This document shows, in pieces, positions 27,718 through 36,054 of a stretch of DNA of 64,000 nt (position 1 is its first letter; each line of letters opens with the position of its first letter). The notes beneath the pieces are model-generated. The model saw only the letters and a program-made list of their open reading frames with translations. It was not told the DNA's origin and searched no databases. Made by a program: the position numbers and the translations under genes. Origin of the DNA: Bacteroides cutis. GTDB lineage: Bacteria > Bacteroidota > Bacteroidia > Bacteroidales > Bacteroidaceae. Where the stretch lies: assembly GCF_900241005.1 (NCBI RefSeq), contig NZ_OEST01000001.1:951252-1015251 (forward strand), read 5' to 3'.

Positions 27718-29274
27718 ATGAAAAAAATAATATTCAATTTGTGCTTGTCTATACTAATGCTTGGAGTCGTTGGCTTTGTGGCTTCATGTTCCGATGACGA
27801 CAACGGTCTGGCCTACGGCGCATTTTCGGTAGATCAAACCGAAATCACATTCAGTAACAACGAGGCTGATACTACTATTGTTGCCGTTACTTCTCCTTCC
27901 GACTGGAAGGTGGAAGTATCAGCAGAGTGGTTGAAACTTCCTTCCGGTGAAACAGCTTACGGGACGCCTGGCAATGCTACCAATATATTCCTTTATGCCG
28001 AAGAAAATACGAATGAGGAAGAGCGTACAGCGGTCATTACTTTTACGAACTTGGCAGACTTGTCGCAGGTAATCACTGTCAAGGTTGTTCAACCGGGGCA
28101 TAAACCTTTCCAGTATACTGATACTAATAGTGCGGCGCCTGCAGGTATGCAGAGTAATGCGATAAAGCTTATGAAGGAAATCAGTGCCGGTTGGAATTTA
28201 GGTAATACAATGGAGAGTGATGGCGCTGACGAAACGGCCTGGGGAAATCCTATGACGACGAAAGCAATGATTGACGGATTGAAAGCACAAGGCTTCAACG
28301 CTATCCGTATCCCTGTCCGTTGGTATGCGCGTGCCAATGAGGAGATGGATATCAATGCCGCATGGATGGCTCGTGTGAAGGAAGTGGTGGACTATGCATA
28401 CAATCAAGGTATGTACGTCATTCTCAATTCTCATCATGATAATTGGTATGACCGTATCGTTCCGGGAGCTCTTGGTGAAACCAAGACTGACATCCTGAAT
28501 AGGTTTAATCATTTATGGACTCAGGTAGCTACAACTTTCAAGGACTACGATGAACACCTTTTGTTTGCCGGTACTAACGAGGTTATCTACATCTCTCAGG
28601 GTAAAGAAGAATGGGGGGAACCTACCAACGAAGACTTGTTTGTCTATATGAACGATCTCAATCAAACATTCATTGATGCCGTTCGTGCAACTGGCGGAAA
28701 CAACGCTTGGCGTACACTTGTTGTACAGCCTTGGGCTGCTAGTCCTGAATTTGCGCTTAAACATTTCAAACGACCTACTGATGCGGTTGAAAACCGTTTG
28801 ATGCTTGAATTCCACTATTATCAACCCTGGAACTTCTGTCAGCAGAGTGGGGACGACGCTAAGGGTGAAAATAAATATTATTGGGGAACTCCTTACGAAA
28901 GCCTATCTTACTCTACCAATACAGAAAATGATGTAATCAAGTTGTTCGGTAATTTGAAATACAATTTTGTTGATAAAGGTTTGCCTGTTATAATGGGAGA
29001 ATACGGTGCAGTCAAGCATCAGAAAACTTCAGCCAACCAGGCACTGGGTATTAACTATACCAAATCGGAGGAATCTCGTGCTTACTATTTGGAATTTGTG
29101 GTTAGACAAGCCAAAAATCATGGTTTCGCGGCATTCTTCTGGGATAACAACTGTATTGATACTACAGGAGAAAACTTCGGGCTTTTCGATCGTGACAATA
29201 ACATGGAACCTTATTCAGAAGTTGCGGTACAAGGTATTATGAAGGGAGTGCAGACGGGCGTTTATCCGTTCTGA
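27718..29274 (+). CDS. BACON-GH5_4 endo-beta-glucanase/mannanase, surface lipoprotein
   Basis: A 518-residue lipoprotein (VASC lipobox, Cys near residue 24) followed by SDDDNG, the acidic signal for surface export. Residues about 30-130 are a BACON domain (SPSDWKVEVSAEWLKL, VVQPGH). The GH5 barrel has GWNLGNTMES, GFNAIRIPVRW, ILNSHHDNWYD, the acid/base Glu288 in FAGTNEVIY and nucleophile Glu428 in MGEYGAV, matching GH5_4. The acid/base motif is NEV rather than the usual NEP. GH5_4 enzymes cut beta-1,4-glucan backbones (cellulose, xyloglucan, glucomannan, mixed-linkage glucan). As the only enzyme here with a clear surface signal, it probably makes the first cuts (inference). It is the last gene of the susC operon. 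Confidence 0.9.
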   Translation: MKKIIFNLCLSILMLGVVGFVASCSDDDNGLAYGAFSVDQTEITFSNNEADTTIVAVTSPSDWKVEVSAEWLKLPSGETAYGTPGNATNIFLYAEENTNEEERTAVITFTNLADLSQVITVKVVQPGHKPFQYTDTNSAAPAGMQSNAIKLMKEISAGWNLGNTMESDGADETAWGNPMTTKAMIDGLKAQGFNAIRIPVRWYARANEEMDINAAWMARVKEVVDYAYNQGMYVILNSHHDNWYDRIVPGALGETKTDILNRFNHLWTQVATTFKDYDEHLLFAGTNEVIYISQGKEEWGEPTNEDLFVYMNDLNQTFIDAVRATGGNNAWRTLVVQPWAASPEFALKHFKRPTDAVENRLMLEFHYYQPWNFCQQSGDDAKGENKYYWGTPYESLSYSTNTENDVIKLFGNLKYNFVDKGLPVIMGEYGAVKHQKTSANQALGINYTKSEESRAYYLEFVVRQAKNHGFAAFFWDNNCIDTTGENFGLFDRDNNMEPYSEVAVQGIMKGVQTGVYPF

Positions 29275-29318
29275 TGACTTTAAATATCTTCAGTTAATGA
29301 AGAAGTTAATATAGTATT

Positions 29319-29381
29319 GTGCATGTTATCGGCGACTAGTGCACTATCTTTTGTACTTTCGTTTGATAACATGTACTTTTT
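29319..29381 (+). terminator. Probable terminator of the susC operon
   Basis: GTGCATGTTATC (29319-29330) pairs with GATAACATGTAC (29365-29376), 11 of 12 Watson-Crick plus one G-T, followed by TTTTT. The 34-nt loop contains the perfect palindrome TAGTGCACTA (29337-29346). The long loop makes it less certain. Confidence 0.45.
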
Positions 29382-29415
29382 CTTTCTGATAGGTATTCTC
29401 TTTCATATAGTAAAA

Positions 29416-29432
29416 GGATAAAATAGTATCAT
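29416..29432 (+). promoter_or_regulatory. Candidate PUL operator, GH26 cassette
   Basis: GGATAAAATAGTATCAT. GGATAAA (29416-29422) is exactly 30 nt from the -7 box at 29453, and TAGTATCAT overlaps on its downstream side. This is the clearest copy in the locus. Confidence 0.6.
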
Positions 29433-29452
29433 AACTGTACTTCACAATCGGC

Positions 29453-29460
29453 TATCTTTG
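29453..29460 (+). promoter_or_regulatory. -7 box of the GH26-GH130-MFS-epimerase operon
   Basis: TATCTTTG, a perfect match, 45 nt upstream of the GH26 ATG. No TTTG -33 box at 19-21 nt spacing. Confidence 0.7.
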
Positions 29461-29505
29461 CGTTGTGAACAGTAACCCGAATTTGTACTATAAGAAACTG
29501 CTAAA

Positions 29506-30633
29506 ATGAAAAAACTTGTATTTGTGACAGTGGCATTCGCTATGGGATGCTTACTGATTACTTCCTGTAGCACATCCGCTAAAAAACAATCGACAATGGA
29601 TGAGAATTCGGAATTTGTACGTACTCCCGAGACCGGGGCATTACTTACCAATCTTAAAAAAGTATCATCCCGTGGTATTATGTTCGGCCATCATGACGAT
29701 ACGGTATATGGCATCGGTTGGGAAGGCGACGAAGGCCGTTCCGATGTAAAAAGTGTTTGTGGCGATTATCCCGCAGTTATCAGTTTTGATTTGGGAGAAC
29801 TGGAACTGGGTGGCGAAGCCAATCTGGATAAAGTACCTTTCGATAAGCTCAGAAAGGAAATAATCAATCAATACCGGCGTGGTGGAATGATTTCGCTAAG
29901 TTGGCACGTACGTAATCCGCTGACGGGAGGAGATGCTTGGGATGTGAAAGATACGACCGTCGTTCAGTCCATCTTACCGGGTGGAGTTAACCATGAGAAA
30001 TTTGCCGGATGGTTGGATAAAGTAGCCGGCTTCATCAATTCCCTGCAAACGGCAGAGGGGGTGAAAGTACCGGTGTTGTTTCGCCCGTGGCATGAAAATT
30101 CAGGTAGCTGGTTCTGGTGGGGAGAAAAACTTTGTACACCGGAAGACTATAAGGCTTTGTGGCGTATGACGGTAGACAGTCTACAGTCCAAAGGAGTGGA
30201 TAATGCGCTTTACGCCTATTCACCCGGAACAGAACCGCAGGATACAACACAGTATTTGGAACGTTATCCGGGTGATGATTTGATTGATGTTATCGGTTTT
30301 GATACTTATCAGTTTGACCGTGATGCATTTCTTGCCGGACTCGAACGCTCACTTGCCATTGTGGATAGTATCGGCAAGTCACATGACAAAGTGATAGCCG
30401 TTACCGAAGTCGGTTATGAAGGTATTCCTGATCCGAAATGGTGGACCGGGACATTATTTCCTGCGCTGGAAAAATATCCGGTAGCTTACGTATTGGTATG
30501 GCGTAATGCCCGTGAACGAATAACTCATTTCTATGCTCCCTATCCCGGACAAACCTCTGCTGGAGATTTTGTGGAGTTCTACAAAAATCCGAAAACACTC
30601 TTTGCGGCAGATGTAAATTCTTTGTATAAATAA
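29506..30633 (+). CDS. GH26 beta-mannanase lipoprotein (probable mannobiose-releasing)
   Basis: A 375-residue lipoprotein (ITSC lipobox, Cys near residue 21) with a single GH26 barrel: RGIMFGHHDDTVYG, SFDLGELELGG, ISLSWHVRNPLTGG, acid/base Glu197 in RPWHENSGSWFWWG, and nucleophile Glu301 in VTEVGYEG. The gene order GH26-GH130-MFS-epimerase is the one described in Bacteroides fragilis (BF0771-BF0774), where the GH26 enzyme ManA releases mannobiose from mannan chains. The same activity is likely here. The residues after the Cys (STSAKKQ) carry no surface signal, so it probably works in the periplasm on imported oligosaccharides and feeds the inner-membrane importer encoded two genes down. Confidence 0.93.
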   Translation: MKKLVFVTVAFAMGCLLITSCSTSAKKQSTMDENSEFVRTPETGALLTNLKKVSSRGIMFGHHDDTVYGIGWEGDEGRSDVKSVCGDYPAVISFDLGELELGGEANLDKVPFDKLRKEIINQYRRGGMISLSWHVRNPLTGGDAWDVKDTTVVQSILPGGVNHEKFAGWLDKVAGFINSLQTAEGVKVPVLFRPWHENSGSWFWWGEKLCTPEDYKALWRMTVDSLQSKGVDNALYAYSPGTEPQDTTQYLERYPGDDLIDVIGFDTYQFDRDAFLAGLERSLAIVDSIGKSHDKVIAVTEVGYEGIPDPKWWTGTLFPALEKYPVAYVLVWRNARERITHFYAPYPGQTSAGDFVEFYKNPKTLFAADVNSLYK

Positions 30634-30647
30634 GATAAACAATAGAT

Positions 30648-31829
30648 ATGGTAACCTTTAAAGACAAAGTCTCAAAACTCTTTCAGGAATATGAAGAGTT
30701 AATTACAAGAAAAAACCTACCTTTGGAAGGAGGAAATGGCATATTCACCCGTTATAAGTACCCGGTGGTGACAGCGGCCCATACGCCTGTGTTCTGGCGA
30801 TACGATTTAGATGAGAAGTCGAATCCTTATTTGATGGAACGTATCGGCATGAATGCCGCGATGAACTCAGGTGCTATCAAATGGAATGGGAAGTACCTGA
30901 TGGTGGTGCGTGTGGAAGGGGCAGACCGTAAATCGTTCTTTGCTGTAGCCGAGAGTCCGAATGGTATTGATAATTTCCGTTTCTGGGACTATCCCGTTAC
31001 GATGCCGGAGGATTTGATTCCCGCAACAAATATTTATGATATGCGTCTTACTGCTCATGAAGACGGTTGGATTTATGGTATCTTTTGTGCGGAGCGCCAT
31101 GATGACAATGCACCGGCGGGAGACTTGTCGGCAGCTACGGCGACGGCAGCTATCGCGCGTACCAAAGATTTGAAAAATTGGGAACGCCTGCCGGATTTGA
31201 AGACGAAGAGCCAACAGCGCAATGTCGTTCTTCATCCGGAGTTTGTAGATGGGAAATACGCCCTCTATACCCGTCCGCAAGATGGCTTTATCGACACCGG
31301 TAGTGGCGGTGGCATCGGCTGGGCATTGGTAGATGACATGACATGTGCGGAGGTGAAAGAAGAGAAGATTATAGATCACCGCTATTATCATACGATTAAA
31401 GAGGTGAAGAACGGTGAAGGACCGCATCCTATCAAGACCCCGAAAGGCTGGTTGCATCTGGCTCATGGAGTACGTGCTTGCGCGGCCGGACTGCGTTATG
31501 TACTTTATATGTATATGACGGCTCTTGATGATCCGACGAAACTGATTGCCGCTCCCGGGGGGTATTTCATGGCTCCGGAAGGTGAAGAACGCATCGGTGA
31601 TGTCAGCAATGTGCTCTTCTCCAATGGATGGATTGCCGATGAAGACGGAACGGTTTTCATCTACTATGCTTCCTCGGATACGCGTATGCATGTGGCGACT
31701 TCCACTGTGGACAAACTGGTAGATTACTGTATGAATACACCTGCCGACGGTTTGGGTACTTCCGCATCGGTAGAAACCTTGAAGAGGTTGATAGATAAAA
31801 ACTTTGAAATACTGTCATGGCAACACTGA
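30648..31829 (+). CDS. 4-O-beta-D-mannosyl-D-glucose phosphorylase (GH130_1)
   Basis: A 393-residue cytoplasmic protein without signal peptide, of the five-bladed beta-propeller GH130 family. It matches the GH130_1 enzyme BfMGP of B. fragilis (BF0772), including the proton-donor Asp131 in NIYDMRL at the same residue number, the phosphate-binding HPEF and GPHPIKTPKGWL/LAHGVR stretch, and a YYASSDTRMHVA C-terminal blade. It splits mannosyl-glucose with phosphate into alpha-mannose-1-phosphate and glucose, saving one ATP equivalent. Its substrate is made by the epimerase gene at the end of the operon. It follows GH26 by 14 bp, and its 3' end overlaps the transporter gene by 13 bp. Confidence 0.95.
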   Translation: MVTFKDKVSKLFQEYEELITRKNLPLEGGNGIFTRYKYPVVTAAHTPVFWRYDLDEKSNPYLMERIGMNAAMNSGAIKWNGKYLMVVRVEGADRKSFFAVAESPNGIDNFRFWDYPVTMPEDLIPATNIYDMRLTAHEDGWIYGIFCAERHDDNAPAGDLSAATATAAIARTKDLKNWERLPDLKTKSQQRNVVLHPEFVDGKYALYTRPQDGFIDTGSGGGIGWALVDDMTCAEVKEEKIIDHRYYHTIKEVKNGEGPHPIKTPKGWLHLAHGVRACAAGLRYVLYMYMTALDDPTKLIAAPGGYFMAPEGEERIGDVSNVLFSNGWIADEDGTVFIYYASSDTRMHVATSTVDKLVDYCMNTPADGLGTSASVETLKRLIDKNFEILSWQH

Positions 31830-33208
31830 AAGAAAAAATAGGTTATGGTTTCGGAGATATGTCTTCCTCTATGTTTTGGAAGATATTCTCCTATTACCTG
31901 CCGTTCTTTTATTCGAATATCTTTGGTCTGAGTCTGGCCGATGCAGGCGTGCTGATGTTGGTAACCCGTATTTGGGACGCGTTATCCGATCCCATGATGG
32001 GAGTGATTGCCGACCGCACTCATACCCGTTGGGGCAAATATCGTCCGTACCTGTTATGGGTGGCAGCGCCTTTTGCCATTGCGGGAATATTACTTTTTAC
32101 TACTCCCGACATGGGGGCAACGGGTAAACTCATCTGGGCATATGCTACCTATATCCTGATGATGACCGTATATACGGCCATCAATGTTCCATACGGGGCT
32201 ATGTTGGGCGTGATGACCGATGACTCGAATACGAAAACGATTTTCTCTTCTTACCGTATGTTCTTTGCATACGGTGGCAGTTTCATTGCTTTGGGAGCGT
32301 GGGAGCCGTTGTGCAATTGGTTCAAGTCGATGGATTGCAGCACTGCCGGAAGCTGGCAATACGCTATGATCGTCATTGCCTCTTTTTGTTTTCTCGGTTT
32401 CTTGCTCTGTTTCAGTATGACGAGAGAACACGTCAAGAGTGCTGCTGCCCAATCAATAGGTAAAGATGTGAAGTCACTCGTCCGCAATTCTCCCTGGTGG
32501 ATATTGAACGGTGCGGCTTTGCTCTCCAATTTCTTTAATACGGTGCGTGGGGCTACTGCCGCTTACTTCTTTAAAGACTATATCAGTGCGAATGCTTATC
32601 TTGATTTCGGCATCTTCAATATTGTGCTCTATGCGGGGCTGTTCCTTATGGTAGGTGAAGTCTGCAATATGTTGGGAGTAGCGTTGGCCGTACCTTTATC
32701 ATTGAAATTCGGTAAGAAGTCCACCTATGTCCTTTCATTGGTTTGCTTGGCTGTTTTTAGCGTACTCTTTTTCTTTGTGCCCAATAACGGATTGGGTTGG
32801 TGGCTGATGATGATATTCCAAGTACTGATTTCTATTTGTACAGGGATTGTTTCTCCGCTTATCTGGAGTATGTATGCCGACGTGGCAGACTATGCCGAAC
32901 AAAAGGATGGTACATCATCGACGGGATTGATTTTCTCTTCAGGTTCTATGGCTCAAAAGTTTGGCGGTGCTTTTGCCGGTTGGGCTGTGATGGCATTGCT
33001 GGCATGCTTTGGTTACAATACAGCCGAGAATGCCATACAGACACCCGAAGCATTGAATGGTCTTAGGTATCTGATGAGCTTTATTCCCGCTGCGATTGCG
33101 GCAGTCTCCATTCTGGTTCTGTTGATTTATCCATTGAACAAAGCTCGGATGATGGCTATCAATGCGGAATTGAAAGAACGAAGAGGAAGTGATCGTTTAA
33201 TGGAATGA
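31817..33208 (+). CDS. MFS/GPH-family sugar transporter, probable mannobiose importer
   Basis: A 463-residue membrane protein with about 12 transmembrane segments. It has GPH (glycoside-pentoside-hexuronide:cation symporter) hallmarks: GYGFGDMSSSMFWK at the N-terminus, WDALSDPMMGVIADRTHTRWGKYRPYLLW (here quoted in part: DPMMGVIADR and TRWGKYRPY) between helices 2 and 3, and YADVADYAEQKDGTSSTG in the second half. It corresponds by position to BF0773 of the B. fragilis mannobiose cassette, the inner-membrane importer for mannobiose. The start overlaps GH130 by 13 bp, so translation is coupled. Confidence 0.9.
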   Translation: MATLKEKIGYGFGDMSSSMFWKIFSYYLPFFYSNIFGLSLADAGVLMLVTRIWDALSDPMMGVIADRTHTRWGKYRPYLLWVAAPFAIAGILLFTTPDMGATGKLIWAYATYILMMTVYTAINVPYGAMLGVMTDDSNTKTIFSSYRMFFAYGGSFIALGAWEPLCNWFKSMDCSTAGSWQYAMIVIASFCFLGFLLCFSMTREHVKSAAAQSIGKDVKSLVRNSPWWILNGAALLSNFFNTVRGATAAYFFKDYISANAYLDFGIFNIVLYAGLFLMVGEVCNMLGVALAVPLSLKFGKKSTYVLSLVCLAVFSVLFFFVPNNGLGWWLMMIFQVLISICTGIVSPLIWSMYADVADYAEQKDGTSSTGLIFSSGSMAQKFGGAFAGWAVMALLACFGYNTAENAIQTPEALNGLRYLMSFIPAAIAAVSILVLLIYPLNKARMMAINAELKERRGSDRLME

Positions 33209-33212
33209 TAAT

Positions 33213-34421
33213 ATGATGAGGATTGTTGGAATTATGAATATAAATAAGATGAAGAAGGAAATGGAGGAAGAATTGGTATCCAATATCCTCCCTTTCTGGA
33301 TGAATAGAATGACAGATCTGGTAAACGGCGGTTTCTATGGCCGTATTGCCGGAACAGAGGTATTGATGCCTGAAGCGGAGAAGGGAGCTATCTTGAATGC
33401 ACGTATTTTGTGGACTTTCTCGGCCGCTTATCGTCTTTTAAAGAATTCTGATTATCTGAAAACTGCTACACGGGCAAAACGAACTATCATTGACAAGTTC
33501 TATGACAAGGATTTTGGAGGAGTTTATTGGTCGCTCGACTGTAAGGGGCAGCCGTTGGATACTAAAAAACAGATTTATGCTTTAGGTTTTGCCATTTACG
33601 GTTTGAGCGAGTATCATCGGGCTACGGGTGATGAGGAAGCTCTGGACTATGCCATCCGCCTTTTTGAAAGTATCGAGCAGCATAGTTTCGATGCAATAAA
33701 GAATGGTTATTGCGAAGCGTTGACTCGCGAATGGGGTGAAATAGCCGATATGCGTTTGAGTGATAAGGACGAGAACGAACGTAAAACGATGAATACCCAC
33801 TTGCACATTCTTGAACCTTATACCAATCTGTACCGGGTATGGAAAGATGAACGTCTGGAACGGCAACTCCGTAATCTGATTTCTCTCTTTACAGACAAAA
33901 TCCTGAACCAGCACACCGGGCATTTGGAGTTGTTCTTCAATGACGATTGGGTAAGTAAATATCGTATCGTTTCCTACGGGCACGATATTGAAGCTTCGTG
34001 GCTGATACATGAAGCGGCCCTTGTTTTAGGAGATAAGACGGTGTTGGCAAAAGTCGAGCCATTGGTGGAGTATATCGCAGCCGCTGCCGATGAAGGGTTG
34101 ACCCCGGAGGGCGGAATGATTTATGAAACTTTTCTTGATAAGAATAAAACCGATACCGACCGCCACTGGTGGGTACAAGCGGAGAACGTGGTGGGGCATG
34201 TCAATCTCTATCAGCATTTCGATGACGAAGTAGCGTTGCAGAAAGCTTTTCGTTGTTGGGAGTTTATCAAGAAGTATCTGATAGATTATAAATACGGTGA
34301 ATGGCATTGGAGTGTACGCGCTGACGGTACGGTGGATACCTCCGATGATAAAGCCGGATTTTGGAAATGCCCGTATCATAACGGACGCATGTGTATGGAA
34401 ATAATAGAACGTTTTTCATAA
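33213..34421 (+). CDS. Mannobiose 2-epimerase / cellobiose 2-epimerase (AGE family)
   Basis: A 402-residue cytoplasmic (alpha/alpha)6-barrel of the N-acylglucosamine 2-epimerase family. Family motifs: FWMNRMTDLVNGGFYGRI, KGAILNARILWTFSAAYR, GGVYWSLD, MNTHLHILEPYTNLYR with the active-site His, SYGHDIEASWLI, and WWVQAENVVG with the second catalytic His-Trp region. It matches BF0774, which epimerises beta-1,4-mannobiose to mannosyl-glucose, the substrate of the GH130 phosphorylase. Translation may start at the ATG at 33234 or 33246 rather than 33213, because the first residues are not conserved. It ends the operon 18 bp from the convergent aspartokinase gene; no terminator hairpin is visible between them. 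Confidence 0.93.
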   Translation: MMRIVGIMNINKMKKEMEEELVSNILPFWMNRMTDLVNGGFYGRIAGTEVLMPEAEKGAILNARILWTFSAAYRLLKNSDYLKTATRAKRTIIDKFYDKDFGGVYWSLDCKGQPLDTKKQIYALGFAIYGLSEYHRATGDEEALDYAIRLFESIEQHSFDAIKNGYCEALTREWGEIADMRLSDKDENERKTMNTHLHILEPYTNLYRVWKDERLERQLRNLISLFTDKILNQHTGHLELFFNDDWVSKYRIVSYGHDIEASWLIHEAALVLGDKTVLAKVEPLVEYIAAAADEGLTPEGGMIYETFLDKNKTDTDRHWWVQAENVVGHVNLYQHFDDEVALQKAFRCWEFIKKYLIDYKYGEWHWSVRADGTVDTSDDKAGFWKCPYHNGRMCMEIIERFS

Positions 34422-34439
34422 GTGTTTGGATAATAGTTT

Positions 34440-35765
34440 TTATACTTCTTCCGGTTGGAAGAGTTTATCATTAAGGGCTTGTAGAGCCTTTTTTTTGTCA
34501 CTGGTCTTGATGACGAACGCTACATCGTTATTACTGCTCCCATAGGAAATCATTCGTAAGGGGATGTCATTCAACACTTCGATAATTTCTGCCTCAAATC
34601 CGGTATGTTGCCATTGCATATTCCCTACCACGGAAACTATACTCATGCGGTTTTCTACCAGTATTTTTGCATAACGATTTAGTTCGGATAGTATACCGGA
34701 TAAACGCTCGCAATTGTCTATGGCAACAGATATATCCAGATTGGAAGATACCAACAGACAGAGGGGGGTACGGTATTTAGCGAATGTTTCAAATATTTTG
34801 CTGATGAATAAATAGGGACACAGGGCATGATTAGACCTGAATTTGACATAAATGATGTTATCTTTGGCTGCTATGGCTTTGATAACATTGGCATCTTGCC
34901 GGTCGGATATCAGTGTACCTGTTGCTGTAGGTTCCATAGAGTTGAGTAGTCGTACCGGAATATTACGTTTCCTTGCCGGTGCAATACAAAATGGATGTAA
35001 GATTTTAGCTCCATAGAATGCCAGTTGTTCGGCTTCATTAAAACTGAGATGTTTCACGGTATGTGTACCGCTTACTTCACGCGGGTCATTATTGTGTATG
35101 CCGTCAATATCTGTCCATATTTGTATTTCCTCGGCTTGGATGGCCGTCCCGATGAGAGAGGCTGTATAGTCACTGCCTCCTCGTTTCAGATTATCTGTTT
35201 CACCGTAAGCATTTTTGCAAATAAAACCTTGTGTGATGAAAAGTTGCGTATTCGGATATTGGTTTATTTCGTTCTGAAGCCGCTTTTCTATATAATCTAA
35301 ATCAGGTTCGCCATCCAGACCGGTACGCATAAAGTTGAAAGCGCAAAGTAGTGTACTGTTGACTTTCTGTTCGTGCAGATAGAAATTCATCAAAGCGGTG
35401 CTGATCAATTCACCTTGTGCAAGTACCTCCTTTTCTTCGATGGCGGTAAAAGAGTCTTTAGTAAACTTCCATATTTGCTGAAAGCGTTCGAGAATATAAT
35501 CAATTGCTTCCTGTTTGATGAGTTTGTCCGTTAATAGTTCGTTGGCAAAGTCTATGAACTGAAATTCCAGACGAGTTATCTTATCATGTGCCAATTCAAT
35601 ATCACGGCTGAAAAGGCTTGCCGCAATCTCTTCCAAATAATTCGTAGTGCCTGCCGTGGCAGACAATACTACTATTTTGGGGGTAGCATCTGCGACAAGT
35701 TCAGCTACATGTTTCATCCTTTCTACTGTACCGACGGAAGTTCCGCCAAATTTGCAAACTTTCAT
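34440..35765 (-). CDS. lysC: Aspartate kinase (monofunctional, ACT-domain)
   Basis: A 441-residue cytoplasmic enzyme that phosphorylates L-aspartate, the first step to lysine, threonine, methionine and diaminopimelate. The N-terminus carries KFGGTSVG, and residues about 185-230 carry GFICKNAYGETDNLKRGGSDYTASL (motifs GFI and GRGGSDYTA-like RGGSDYTASL) and WTDIDGI. Two ACT domains follow from about residue 300 (ISVAIDNCERL, VSVVGNMQ), the site of feedback control by lysine or threonine. The length is that of a monofunctional kinase; there is no homoserine dehydrogenase part. It stands alone on the minus strand between the mannan locus and the sigma-54 regulator. Confidence 0.93.
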   Translation of the reverse strand: MKVCKFGGTSVGTVERMKHVAELVADATPKIVVLSATAGTTNYLEEIAASLFSRDIELAHDKITRLEFQFIDFANELLTDKLIKQEAIDYILERFQQIWKFTKDSFTAIEEKEVLAQGELISTALMNFYLHEQKVNSTLLCAFNFMRTGLDGEPDLDYIEKRLQNEINQYPNTQLFITQGFICKNAYGETDNLKRGGSDYTASLIGTAIQAEEIQIWTDIDGIHNNDPREVSGTHTVKHLSFNEAEQLAFYGAKILHPFCIAPARKRNIPVRLLNSMEPTATGTLISDRQDANVIKAIAAKDNIIYVKFRSNHALCPYLFISKIFETFAKYRTPLCLLVSSNLDISVAIDNCERLSGILSELNRYAKILVENRMSIVSVVGNMQWQHTGFEAEIIEVLNDIPLRMISYGSSNNDVAFVIKTSDKKKALQALNDKLFQPEEV

Positions 35766-35821
35766 TTTTTGTTCTTTTTTTGATTATTCATTTATTATTA
35801 ATTTGAGAGAAGGCATTATTA

Positions 35822-35859
35822 CCTTTTCATTTTAGCATGTTTTTATCAAAATGAAAAGG
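35822..35859. repeat. 12-bp perfect inverted repeat upstream of lysC
   Basis: CCTTTTCATTTT (35822-35833) and AAAATGAAAAGG (35848-35859) are exact reverse complements around a 14-nt loop, 57 nt upstream of the lysC start. It could be an operator or a leader hairpin of the lysC mRNA. No other feature is visible in the 289-bp gap except the promoter at 36001. Confidence 0.5.
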
Positions 35860-36000
35860 CGTGATAGCAGACCTGATATCTGTCTTTATGCTTTTCTACG
35901 GTTGTCCTGATGAGGATCTACTACTTTTCATACCTTTTTGCATTCAGACTCTCGTCTATAAAAGTTCAAAAGATGTGCCGTTGCTTTTATGGAAAAATTC

Positions 36001-36008
36001 TATATTTG
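36001..36008 (+). promoter_or_regulatory. -7 box of the sigma-54 regulator gene
   Basis: TATATTTG, a perfect TAnnTTTG match, 46 nt upstream of the ATG at 36055. The regulator thus has a housekeeping-type promoter, unlike the kdp genes it precedes. Confidence 0.65.
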
Positions 36009-36054
36009 CACGTCCCTGTTTTTACCATTTGTCATTTAAAATCTATTTTTTGAT

